A stretch of 64,000 nt of DNA, from contig NZ_CP107976.1 of the NCBI RefSeq assembly GCF_036099295.1, positions 1,488,001-1,552,000 on the forward strand, given 5' to 3'. Positions 27,300 through 35,301 of this stretch are shown in pieces (within the stretch, counting starts at the first letter, position 1; each line of letters starts with the position of its first letter). This stretch comes from Streptomyces sp. NBC_00358. GTDB taxonomy: Bacteria > Actinomycetota > Actinomycetes > Streptomycetales > Streptomycetaceae. Position numbers and translations under genes: made by a program. The notes below the pieces were generated by a model that saw only the letters and a program-made list of their open reading frames with translations, was not told the origin of the DNA and searched no databases.

Positions 27300-28064
27300 G
27301 TGGACGACACCCCGCTCGATGACACGGAGCCCGGCGAATCGGAGCCAGGCGCCCCCGGGCCCGGTGACGGGCCCGCTCCGCGGAAGGGCACCGTGACGCA
27401 GGGCGCCATCGAACGGATCAAGGCGATGATCCGCGAGGGCTCGCTGGAGCCGGGGCAGCGGCTGCCGACCGAGCGGGATCTGGCGGCGCGGCTGGGCATC
27501 TCGCGCAGTTCGATGCGCGAGGCGATCCGGGCGCTCACGGTCCTCGGTGTGCTGGAGGCGCGGCACGGATCGGGGATCTACGTCACCCGGCTGGAGGCCG
27601 GAGACCTGCTGGAGACCTTCGGCGTCGTCGCCGACCTCTCGCGCGGCCCGCAGCTCGTCGAACTGCTGGAGCTGCGCCGCGTCCTGGAGTCGGCGGCGAC
27701 CTCGATGGCCGCCGCCCGGATCACCCCGGACCGGCTCGCCGAGGTGGAGGGGCATCTGCACGCGATGGACGCGACGGACGACCCGGAACGGATCCTCGCC
27801 CACGATCTGGCCTTCCACCGCGCGATCGTCTCCGCCGCGGGCAACGCGACGATGACCGCCGTCCTGGACGGCCTCTCCTCGCGCACCTTCCGCGCCCGCG
27901 TCGGGCGCGGCCACCAGGAGGAGGGCGCCTTCGAACGCACCCGGCGCGAACACGCCGCGATCCACCGCGCGTTGGTGGCCCGCGACCCGGAAGCGGCACG
28001 GGCGGCGGCGGCCGCGCACGTCGGTGGGGTGGAGCAGTGGCTGCGGTCCCGGCTCGACCCGTAG
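27300..28064 (+). CDS. FadR/GntR-family transcriptional regulator of fucose genes
   Basis: A 254-residue regulator. A Pro/Gly-rich leader is followed by a winged helix-turn-helix GntR domain (about 33-100, with GQRLPTERDLAARLGISRSS and a wing ARHGSGIYV) and an all-helical FCD ligand domain (about 115-245). FCD metal and ligand residues appear in LAHDLAFHRAI (Asp, His) and in the later EHAAIHRAL (His). GTG 27300 has AGGAG eight bases upstream. It is divergent from the fucose operon, with a matching palindrome between them, so it probably represses that operon until a sugar acid binds. Confidence 0.9.
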   Translation: MDDTPLDDTEPGESEPGAPGPGDGPAPRKGTVTQGAIERIKAMIREGSLEPGQRLPTERDLAARLGISRSSMREAIRALTVLGVLEARHGSGIYVTRLEAGDLLETFGVVADLSRGPQLVELLELRRVLESAATSMAAARITPDRLAEVEGHLHAMDATDDPERILAHDLAFHRAIVSAAGNATMTAVLDGLSSRTFRARVGRGHQEEGAFERTRREHAAIHRALVARDPEAARAAAAAHVGGVEQWLRSRLDP

Positions 28065-28475
28065 CGGCTCACGCGGCGCGCGCCGCTCGCCGGGGACTCG
28101 GGGCGCGGTCGGGTCCGGCGCCGCGGCTGATCGAGCGGGAGAGCACCGGGCCGTACCGTGCACGACGAGGGACTTCACCGGACACCCGAGGCCCACGCCG
28201 ATCGCAAGGACATCAAAAGCCGCGAAAGGGGTGTTCCGCACCGAAGCCCGAGCATACGATCGAAGGACCGCGCGCCGCCGAGACGGTCCCGCGTGCCGCT
28301 GCGGCCGGTCCCGTGCGCCGCGGAGGCGGCTCCGGGGACATCGGCGGGCGCCCGCGCGGAATTCGGGGAGGACCGGACCGAGGTCCCGGGCCGACGGCTC
28401 TCGACGCGGCGCCCCACCTGCGGGCAGAGTGCTCCCCGTAACTACTCACCAGTACGACACGAGTGAGGAGCGCCC
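28065..28475. other. Intergenic region, no gene seen
   Basis: This 411-base stretch lies between two plus-strand genes. Several frames are open because of the high G+C content, but none has a good ribosome site or typical codon use. It should contain the amidase promoter near its right end. Confidence 0.45.
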
Positions 28476-29819
28476 GTGACCATCTGGGCCGGCCGGACCG
28501 CCACCGAGATCGCCGCAGCCGTACGCGAGAAGAGGGTGACGCCCCGCGAGGTGGTGGCCGAACACCTCGCACGGATCGAACAGCTCGACGGGCGGGTCGG
28601 CGCCTTCCGTACGGTCCGCGCCGAGGCCGCCCTCGCGGAGGCCGACGAGCTGGCCACCAGGGATCTCGGCCGGCTCCCCCTCGCCGGTGTGCCCGTGGCG
28701 GTCAAGGACAACCTCGCGGTACGCGGCGAGTCGACCCGCAACGGCTCCGCAGCGACCCCGGACACGCCCGCCGACGAGGATCACGTCACCGTGGCCCGGC
28801 TGCGGGCGGCCGGCGCCGTCGTGGTGGGCCTGACGAACGTGCCGGAGCTCTGCGTCTTCGGCACCACGGACGGCGTGTACGGCAACGCCCGCAACCCCTG
28901 GGACCTGTCCCGCACGGCGGGCGGCTCCTCGGGCGGCAGCGCCGCGGCGGTCGCCGCCGGAATGGTGCCGATCGCGCTCGGCAACGACGGAATGGGCTCG
29001 CTGCGCATCCCCGCCGCCAACTGCGGCCTGGTGACCCTGAAGCCGGGCCACGGCGTGATCCCCGCCGGGATCGGCCACGGCGACTGGTTCGGCATGTCGG
29101 AGAACGGCCCGCTGGCCACGACGGTCGAGGACGCCCGGCTGATGTTCTCCCTCCTCGCGGACATCGAGCCGGCCCCGCCCACGGAGCCGGTCACCCACAG
29201 GATCGCCGTCTCGGTGCGCAGTCCGCTGGCCGGAGTTCGCGTCACCCGGCCGTATACGAACGCGGCCCGGGAGGCCGCCGCCCTGCTGGCGGAAGCGGGT
29301 CACCAGGTGCGGTCCGCGAACCCGCCCTACCCGCTCTGGCTGAGTACGACCTCGCTCGCGCACTGGACGGCGGGCACCGCGGTGGACGCCGAGGATCTCG
29401 ACCCGCGCAGGCTGACCCGGCGCACCCGAGTCCACGCGGCGGTCGGGCGCCGCTTCGTGACCGGGGTCCGCAAGGGGGATCGCCGCGATCGGCTGCGCGC
29501 GCGGCTGGCGCCGTTCTTCGCGGAGTACGACGTCCTGCTGACCCCGGCGCTCGCCCGGCGCGGTCCCGCCTCCGCCGACTGGCACGAGCGGGGCTGGCTG
29601 CGCAATCTTCTGGCCAACACCACCTACTCGCCGATGACTCCGCCGTGGAACCTCACCGGCTGGCCCGCGATGTCGGTCCCCTTCGGAAAGCTGCCGAGCG
29701 GCGCCCCCTGCGCGGTGCAGCTCGTGGGCCCGCCCGACTCCGAGGCGGCCCTGCTGGAGGTGGCCGGACAGCTCGAAGTGCTGCACCCGTGGCGGCGCAC
29801 CGCTCCGCTCGGTCCCTGA
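28476..29819 (+). CDS. Amidase-signature family amidase
   Basis: A 447-residue enzyme of the amidase signature family, hydrolysing a carboxamide of unknown identity. The Ser-cisSer-Lys triad is visible: Lys77 in PVAVKDN, cis-Ser151 in AGGSSGGS and nucleophile Ser175 in GMGSLRIP, 24 residues further on as in the family. The usual GSDTGGS motif reads GNDGMGS here, which is a variation in the oxyanion loop. GTG 28476 has GTGAGGAG five bases upstream. No membrane or export signal is present. A strong hairpin follows the gene. Confidence 0.92.
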   Translation: MTIWAGRTATEIAAAVREKRVTPREVVAEHLARIEQLDGRVGAFRTVRAEAALAEADELATRDLGRLPLAGVPVAVKDNLAVRGESTRNGSAATPDTPADEDHVTVARLRAAGAVVVGLTNVPELCVFGTTDGVYGNARNPWDLSRTAGGSSGGSAAAVAAGMVPIALGNDGMGSLRIPAANCGLVTLKPGHGVIPAGIGHGDWFGMSENGPLATTVEDARLMFSLLADIEPAPPTEPVTHRIAVSVRSPLAGVRVTRPYTNAAREAAALLAEAGHQVRSANPPYPLWLSTTSLAHWTAGTAVDAEDLDPRRLTRRTRVHAAVGRRFVTGVRKGDRRDRLRARLAPFFAEYDVLLTPALARRGPASADWHERGWLRNLLANTTYSPMTPPWNLTGWPAMSVPFGKLPSGAPCAVQLVGPPDSEAALLEVAGQLEVLHPWRRTAPLGP

Positions 29820-29834
29820 CGGCCCGGTCGCACC

Positions 29835-29865
29835 GAAGCCGCGGCCGGTCGCCGGCCGCGGCTTC
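29835..29865. terminator. Terminator after the amidase gene
   Basis: A perfect 14-bp stem (GAAGCCGCGGCCGG and its complement) with a three-base loop lies 15 bases past the amidase stop. It also faces the end of the minus-strand small ORF, so it can serve both genes. Confidence 0.8.
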
Positions 29866-29931
29866 CACGATGGGCACGGGCGCGCATCCGCCCGCCCGTG
29901 CCGTCATCGATCGCGATGGTCCCTGCGTCGG

Positions 29932-30108
29932 TCAGTCGACGCTCGGCAGGATGTGGGGCTCGGCGAGGTCGTCCTCGTAGCCCGCGAGGCGGATGGGGGC
30001 GGACCTGGCCCACACGTCCAGGCTTCCGAGCTTGGTGTCGGACCCACCGCCCAGGCGCTCCGTGTGTTCCTTGGGGCCCTGATCGAGATTCGTCTTCTCT
30101 GGTGTCAC
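29932..30108 (-). CDS. Small 58-residue peptide of unknown function
   Basis: A short reading frame with an unusually good start: AAGGAG at 30115-30120, six bases before GTG 30108. The peptide has a charged N-terminal part (MTPEKTNLDQGPKEHTER), a Gly-rich joint with a GGG, and a C-terminal section with ARSAPIRLAGYEDDLAEP ending in ILPSVD. It contains no Cys and no signal peptide. The layout recalls precursor peptides of small ribosomal natural products, but no modifying enzyme is encoded nearby. I do not recognise its family. Confidence 0.6.
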   Translation of the reverse strand: MTPEKTNLDQGPKEHTERLGGGSDTKLGSLDVWARSAPIRLAGYEDDLAEPHILPSVD

Positions 30109-30633
30109 CGCGCACTCCTTATGTGTCGGGTCACCCTCGGGACGGCGGCGCCCGGTGCCCGGGTCGCTGACGCCCGCTCGGGTATGAGTCGAAGCAGTTA
30201 GGGACGCGGTGGCGCCGGTAACTCGTGTGAGAGTGGGCCGTGGTGACCGGCTTGTCCCGGGACGGACCGTGGGTGTGGGTGGACCCCAGTAAGGCTGTCC
30301 GTCGGCTACAGACTAACCAAATGAGCAGGCCCCTGCTCGATGGGGCTGAAAACTTGAGGTTACTGTCACACGTCATCCAGGACTCATCAGGCCCCGATCT
30401 GCGGCGATTTGAAACATGATGCCCACTTCGCGACCACCCATTTGGCTCAATATCGCCCCTGGATGGGGGTGTCGGGGCCGACCAGGGGAATGACTGACGT
30501 CACCCTCGACCCAGGGTGACGCGCGCATCCGGCTCCGAGGGCGGAAGACAGTTCAGGTCCCGTTGGCCGGTTCGCAAGGAGGCCATGGTCTGCTGTCGCA
30601 CGGCAACGGCCTTTCTCGCGGGAGGACTGACGC
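30109..30633. other. Intergenic region with an A/T-rich core
   Basis: This 525-base region separates the divergent small peptide and HD-domain genes. Bases 30290-30460 are distinctly A/T-richer than the surroundings and probably hold promoters. A perfect 9-bp dyad lies at 30498-30521. I see no coding frame. Confidence 0.5.
30498..30521. promoter_or_regulatory. Inverted repeat upstream of the HD-domain gene
   Basis: CGTCACCCT and AGGGTGACG form a perfect 9-bp dyad with a six-base spacer, 112 bases before the HD gene start. It could be a repressor operator or a small hairpin; nothing assigns it to a protein. Confidence 0.4.
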
Positions 30634-31254
30634 ATGGAGCTGCGTGGCGTCGAGGAGCTGATGGATCTGCTGCACGCCTGCCGGGGCGTCTGGGACACCC
30701 CGGGACTCCCCCACTCCCGGCTTCGCCCGGGCGGGGGGACCCCCGTCGGCGGCCCCGTCGATCTGCACGATCACGCGCTGCAGACCGCCGCACTGCTGCG
30801 CCGGGGCCGTCCCAGCGACAAGGAGCTCCAGGTCGCGGGTCTGGTGCACGACATCGGACATGTGCTCAGGCCCGGTGACGACGCCGGGCACGCCGACCAC
30901 GCGGCCGACGCTGTGCGGCCGCTGCTCGGCGAGCGGGTCTCCCGTCTCGTACGCCTGCATGTCGCGGCGGAGCGCCATCTGGCGGCCACGTCTCCGGGCC
31001 GGGGTCCTTCGCCACTGGGCTCGCTCACGCCGACCGTGCCCGGCGGCGCGATGAGCGCGATCGAGGTGGCCGCGTTCGAGCTCGACCCGCTGGCCGAGGA
31101 CGCGGTGACCCTGCGGCAGGCGGACGAAGCCGGCAAGGTGGCCGGCCTGTACGCCGGAGTCATGGAGGACTGGCGCACGGTGCTGGAGCTGGTGGCGGAA
31201 CGTTCCGTTCGCACGGGTATCCCGAGGGGCGCTCCCGCGGGCCCACGCCCGTGA
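30634..31254 (+). CDS. HD-domain protein of the PhnZ/TmpB-like oxygenase type
   Basis: A 206-residue HD-fold protein. Metal ligands are visible in LHDHALQTA, GLVHDIGH and the later LVRLHVAAERHL. The C-terminal blocks GGAMSAIEVAAFE, EDAVTLRQADEAGKV and GLYAGVMEDWRTVL match the phosphonate-degradation HD proteins, in which a di-iron centre cleaves a C-P bond oxidatively. The substrate here is unknown and no other phosphonate gene is adjacent. ATG 30634 has GGAGGA seven bases upstream. Residues about 24-38 are encoded by a GC-rich palindromic element that looks like a dispersed Streptomyces repeat inserted in frame. Confidence 0.78.
   Translation: MELRGVEELMDLLHACRGVWDTPGLPHSRLRPGGGTPVGGPVDLHDHALQTAALLRRGRPSDKELQVAGLVHDIGHVLRPGDDAGHADHAADAVRPLLGERVSRLVRLHVAAERHLAATSPGRGPSPLGSLTPTVPGGAMSAIEVAAFELDPLAEDAVTLRQADEAGKVAGLYAGVMEDWRTVLELVAERSVRTGIPRGAPAGPRP
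30703..30745. repeat. GC-rich dispersed palindromic repeat within the HD gene
   Basis: CTCCCCCACTCCCGGC, a TTCG tip and GCCCGGGCGGGGGG-ACCCCC form an imperfect hairpin. The layout matches a small repeat that I recall as being present in many copies in Streptomyces genomes, usually between genes. Here it is translated in frame (residues PHSRLRPGGGTPV). Confidence 0.6.
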
Positions 31255-31320
31255 CGCCCGCCGCGCGGCGGCCGCCGCCGAGGCCTGTCGCCTGACGGCC
31301 CGTCATGAGACGGTACGCGG

Positions 31321-32127
31321 ATGACGCCGCCGTACGGACTCCAGGGCAGGGCCGCCATCGTCACCGGGGCCTCGCGCGGGATCGGTCTCGCCGTCGCCGA
31401 GGCGCTCGCCGGAGCGGGCGCGCGGGTGTGTGTGACCGCGCGCGATCCGGACGCGGTGCGGCACGCCGCCGAACGGGTCGGCGGTATCGGGCTCGCGGGT
31501 TCCGTCGCCGACGCGGCGCATCTGACGGAGCTGACCGGGCTGGCGCTCCGCACGTTCGGGCGCGTCGACATCGTGGTCAACAACGCGGCGACCAACCAGC
31601 CCTACGGCCCGCTCATGGACGCCGAACCGGGGCGCTGGCGCGACGCGTTCACCGTCAACGTCGAGGCGCCGCTGCGGCTGGTGCAGTGCGCCTGGCGGGC
31701 CTGGATGGGCGAGCACGGCGGGTCCGTGGTGAACGTCTGCACGGAGGGCGCCGGGCACGTCGGGCCGCACGTCGGCGCGTACGGCACCAGCAAGGCCGCC
31801 CTGCTCCATCTGACCCGGCAACTGGCCGGGGAGCTGGCCCCGAAGGTCCGGGTCAACTCGGTCTCCCCCGGCCTGGTCCGCACCGAGATGGCCCGTTTCG
31901 TCTGGGAGCACTCCGAGGACGAGCTGGGCGCCGGGCTCCCGCTCGGCCGGATCGGGCGGCCCGAGGACGTCGCCCGCGCCGTGACCTGGCTGGCGTCGGA
32001 CGCGGCCGAGTGGATCACCGGCGCCGACCTGCTGGTCGACGGGGGCACGCGGGTCCGGGCCGCGTACCCGGGCGCCCCCGTCCACGCGGTCCAGGAGCGC
32101 CTGCGGGCACGCGCACCCGACGGATGA
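31321..32127 (+). CDS. Short-chain dehydrogenase/reductase
   Basis: A 268-residue classical SDR with TGASRGIG, NNAA and a YGTSK active-site motif. At the usual catalytic Ser position (13 residues before Tyr) there is Thr in NVCTEGAG, which is unusual. The C-terminal part has SPGLVRTEM and the typical GADLLVDGG block. The substrate is unknown. It follows the HD-domain gene by 66 bases on the same strand and is probably co-transcribed with it. Start ATG 31321; the ribosome site is weak. Confidence 0.85.
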   Translation: MTPPYGLQGRAAIVTGASRGIGLAVAEALAGAGARVCVTARDPDAVRHAAERVGGIGLAGSVADAAHLTELTGLALRTFGRVDIVVNNAATNQPYGPLMDAEPGRWRDAFTVNVEAPLRLVQCAWRAWMGEHGGSVVNVCTEGAGHVGPHVGAYGTSKAALLHLTRQLAGELAPKVRVNSVSPGLVRTEMARFVWEHSEDELGAGLPLGRIGRPEDVARAVTWLASDAAEWITGADLLVDGGTRVRAAYPGAPVHAVQERLRARAPDG

Positions 32128-32188
32128 CGCCCCGGGACCCCGGCCGCGCGCACGCCTCGGCAGATCACCGTCGGCCTGCGCCTGCCCG

Positions 32189-33703
32189 CTACCACTTGCC
32201 GGGCGCGTAGTCCTTCATGAAGACGCCGTACAGGTCCTCGCCCTGCTCGCCGCGGACGATCGGGTCGTACACGCGGGCCGCGCCGTCGACCAGGTCGAGC
32301 GGGGCGTGGAAGCCCTCGTCGGCCAGGCGCAGCTTGTCGTAGTGCGGGCGCTCGTCGGTGATCCAGCCGGTGTCGACCGAGGTCATCAGGATGCCGTCGG
32401 TCTGGAACATCTCCTGGGCGCTGGTGCGGGTCACCATGTTCATGGCGGCCTTCGCGGCGTTGGTGTTCGGGTGGCCCGCGCCCTTGTAGCCGCGGCCGAA
32501 GACACCCTCCATCGCGGAGACGTTGACGATGTACGAGCGCTGGGAGGACGCCGTGCGCGCGGCCTCGGCCATCTGCGGGCGCAGGGCGCTGATCAGGATG
32601 AACGGCGCGGTGTAGTTGCACAGTTGGGTCTCCAGCAGTTCCACGGGGGAGATCTGCTCGATGGTCTGGACCCAGGTGTTGCTGTCGACGACGTCCGGGA
32701 CCAGGCCGCCCGCGTCGATGGCGGTGCCGTCACGGTGCCGGACCACACTGGCGTTCCCGGCGACCAGCGCGAGGTCGGCCACCTTCTGCGCGTCCAGCCC
32801 GGAGACGCCGACCGGCAGCGCGGTCAGTCCGTCGACCGCGCCGGAGTTGAAGGCTCCGATGACGTGGCTCGCGGGGAGTTCACCGGCCGGCAGCGGGGCG
32901 CTCTCGCCCTCGACGAGCGCGGCGTAGGCGGAGGGCAGCCGGCGCACGGTCTGGGTGGCGTTGTTGATCAGGATGTCGAGCGGACCCTGCTCGGCGACGC
33001 GGTCCGCCAGGGCCACGGCCTGGGCGGGGTCGCGCAGGTCGATGCCGACGACCTTCAGGCGGTGCATCCAGTCCGCCGAGTCGTCCATGGCCTTGAAGCG
33101 GCGGATCGCGTCCTTCGGGAAGCGGGTGGTGACGGTGGTGTGGGCACCGTCACGCAGCAGGCGCAGCGCGATGTACATGCCGATCTTGGCGCGGCCGCCG
33201 GTGAGCAGCGCCCGCTTGCCGGTGAGGTCGGCGTGGGCGTCGCGGCGGGAGCGGTTCAGGGCGGCGCAGTCCTGGCAGAGCTGGTGGTAGAAGTAGTCGA
33301 CCTCGACGTACCGCGTCTTGCACGTGTAGCAGGAGCGCGGGCGCTGGAGTATCCCGGCGATCCTGCCCTCCTCCGTCACGGACGACGGCAGGAGACCCTC
33401 GGTCTCGTCGTCGATGCGCTGGGCGGAGCCGGTCGCGGTGGACTCGGTGACCTGCTTGTCGTGGGCCGTCTTGGATGCGCGGCGCTCCTGGCGGCGGCGC
33501 TGCTTCACGGTCCGGTAGACGCCCGCGGTGGCGCGGCGCACGGCGATGGCGTCGGGGTGGTCGACGTCGATCTTCTCGAGTTCGTCGAGCACGCTGAGGC
33601 AGACGGCCAGTCGCTCGGCGTCGATACCGGGACCGAACGCGACGGCCGCCGCTTCTGTCGTGTCCACGGCGGGGGTCGCCCGGCCGTCCTCTGTCACCGT
33701 CAT
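32189..33703 (-). CDS. SDR-family oxidoreductase with N-terminal zinc-ribbon
   Basis: A 504-residue protein with an unusual layout. An N-terminal helical and basic region (1-120, rich in KQRRRQERR) leads to a CxxC-x14-CxxC zinc-ribbon-like segment (residues 125-146) and then an SDR Rossmann domain from about residue 155 (LLTGGRAKIGMYIALRLL, NNATQTV, VNVSAMEG). The SDR part contains a long insertion between NNAT and the active-site region. ATG 33703 (MTVTEDG) is chosen; longer frames lack support. The substrate is unknown. The extra N-terminal region may bind a partner. Confidence 0.85.
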   Translation of the reverse strand: MTVTEDGRATPAVDTTEAAAVAFGPGIDAERLAVCLSVLDELEKIDVDHPDAIAVRRATAGVYRTVKQRRRQERRASKTAHDKQVTESTATGSAQRIDDETEGLLPSSVTEEGRIAGILQRPRSCYTCKTRYVEVDYFYHQLCQDCAALNRSRRDAHADLTGKRALLTGGRAKIGMYIALRLLRDGAHTTVTTRFPKDAIRRFKAMDDSADWMHRLKVVGIDLRDPAQAVALADRVAEQGPLDILINNATQTVRRLPSAYAALVEGESAPLPAGELPASHVIGAFNSGAVDGLTALPVGVSGLDAQKVADLALVAGNASVVRHRDGTAIDAGGLVPDVVDSNTWVQTIEQISPVELLETQLCNYTAPFILISALRPQMAEAARTASSQRSYIVNVSAMEGVFGRGYKGAGHPNTNAAKAAMNMVTRTSAQEMFQTDGILMTSVDTGWITDERPHYDKLRLADEGFHAPLDLVDGAARVYDPIVRGEQGEDLYGVFMKDYAPGKW

Positions 33704-33805
33704 CGCTGCTGCCGTTCCTCGGGTTGTGCGCCGCGTTCGAACCGCGCTCGCTTTCGAAGGCGGAATTTTACGGACCAATCGCGCGCGGCACCAAACCCGT
33801 GGTGA

Positions 33806-35134
33806 TCATGACGTGCAGGCGGTGATCAGTGAGCGCACCTCCTCGGTCAGGGAACGGGCCAGCAGATCGAGGTCCGGGACGGCCTCCGCGTCGGCCACGA
33901 GCCCGTAGTGGACGCGTCCCCGGTAGGTCGAGACGGCCACCGCGAGTGCCTGGCCGCGGGCCAGCGGGGCGAAGGGGTAGACCTCGGTGAGCGGGCAGCC
34001 GCCGAGCTTCAGGCCGAGGCTGGGCAGCGGCACGCTGGTCACGAGGATGTCGAACAGCAGCCGGGCGGCCTGGCCCACGACCGGGCCGCCGAGCCGGTGG
34101 CCGAGCGGCGGAACGTGGTCGGCGAGCAGCGCGACGGCGCCGGCGCCCCGGTTGGGTCCGGCGTCCTTGTTCCGGTCCATCGCCGTCCGTACGGCACGCA
34201 GCCGGCCGAGCGGGTCCGGATCGTCGACGGGAAGCCGTATCAGGTAGCCGGAGAGCCGGTTGCCCTGTGGGTGCGCGGTGCGCGGGCGGCGCCGGGAGAC
34301 GGGGATCAGAGCGCGCGGGGAGACGCCCTCGCTGCCGTCACCGCGTTCGTCGAGCCAGCGGCGCAGGGCGCCCGCCACGACGGCGATCAGGACGTCGTTG
34401 ACGGTGCCGCCGACGGTCTTGCGGACCACGTGGACGTCGTCGAGGTCGATGACCACACCGGCGGTGCGCCGGGTGCCGCTGGGCGTGGAGGTGAGGGCGG
34501 GCGAGGACCGCACGCCGAGTGTGGCGCGCGCCACCGAGGTGCCGATGTCGAGGGCGCGGCTCATGTCGGAGAGGGTGCCGCGGACCAGGTCGGGCAGCCT
34601 GCGGACGTCCGGGAAGAGCCCTCGGGGCGGCTCCGCGGGGCGCGGGCGGGGCTCCGGCAGGTCCATGGGGTCCATGATGGCGGCGGCGAGCATCAGCGCC
34701 CTGAGTCCGTCGGCGAGCGCGTGGTGGAACTTGAAGAGCACCGCGAAGGACACGCCGTCCTCACCGGGCAGGACGTGCGCCTCCCAGGGCGGCCGGCCGC
34801 GCTCCAGCGGGCGTTCCATCAGCCGTCCGGCCTCGGCGTGGAAGTCGGCGGCCGGGGCGTGCAGCAGGACGTGGTCCAGCGGTTCGAAGTCGGGGGCGGG
34901 CTCGCGGGCGGCGCTGCCGAAGGCGAGGGGCTCCAGCGGCTGCCAGACGTCGCGGATCCGCATGCGCAGCCCGGGGACGGCGGCGGCGCGGGCCGCGAGC
35001 AGGTCCGCGGCGTGGGCGCCGGCGGTGGGCGAGTGCGCCGCGAAGACACCGAGGGCTCCGAGGTGCATCGGGTGCCGGTCGGACTCGATGTTCCAGAAGG
35101 CCAGGTCGAGTGGTGCGAGGAGGTCGGAGATCAA
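33806..35134 (-). CDS. WS/DGAT-type acyltransferase
   Basis: A 442-residue wax ester synthase/diacylglycerol acyltransferase family protein, which joins acyl-CoA to a long-chain alcohol or diacylglycerol. The family N-terminus LLAPLDLAFW and the catalytic FHHALADG (HHxxxDG motif, about residue 135) are intact, as are the later VNDVL and TSVPLP blocks. I chose TTG 35134 because the family begins just before LAPLD; an upstream ATG at 35218 would add 28 residues across an A/T-rich promoter-like stretch. Storage-lipid synthesis is the likely role. Confidence 0.88.
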   Translation of the reverse strand: MISDLLAPLDLAFWNIESDRHPMHLGALGVFAAHSPTAGAHAADLLAARAAAVPGLRMRIRDVWQPLEPLAFGSAAREPAPDFEPLDHVLLHAPAADFHAEAGRLMERPLERGRPPWEAHVLPGEDGVSFAVLFKFHHALADGLRALMLAAAIMDPMDLPEPRPRPAEPPRGLFPDVRRLPDLVRGTLSDMSRALDIGTSVARATLGVRSSPALTSTPSGTRRTAGVVIDLDDVHVVRKTVGGTVNDVLIAVVAGALRRWLDERGDGSEGVSPRALIPVSRRRPRTAHPQGNRLSGYLIRLPVDDPDPLGRLRAVRTAMDRNKDAGPNRGAGAVALLADHVPPLGHRLGGPVVGQAARLLFDILVTSVPLPSLGLKLGGCPLTEVYPFAPLARGQALAVAVSTYRGRVHYGLVADAEAVPDLDLLARSLTEEVRSLITACTS

Positions 35135-35246
35135 AGGCTTGCTCTCGCGTCGACGACGGGTGAACTTGCAGTCAAACCCGGACTGGTGATTACGGTCAAG
35201 TACGATCAAGCTACACACAGTTAACAGCAGATTAAGTCCCGCTCCA

Positions 35247-35276
35247 AGTCCCGCCCCTCGGAGGAGGGACGGGACT
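35247..35276 (-). terminator. Hairpin terminator after the GH92 gene
   Basis: AGTCCCGCCCCTC pairs with GAGGGACGGGACT (13 bp, one mismatch, short loop), 26 bases past the minus-strand stop at 35302. Confidence 0.7.
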
Positions 35277-35301
35277 CGATCACCTCACGACGTGTTCGGT
35301 G

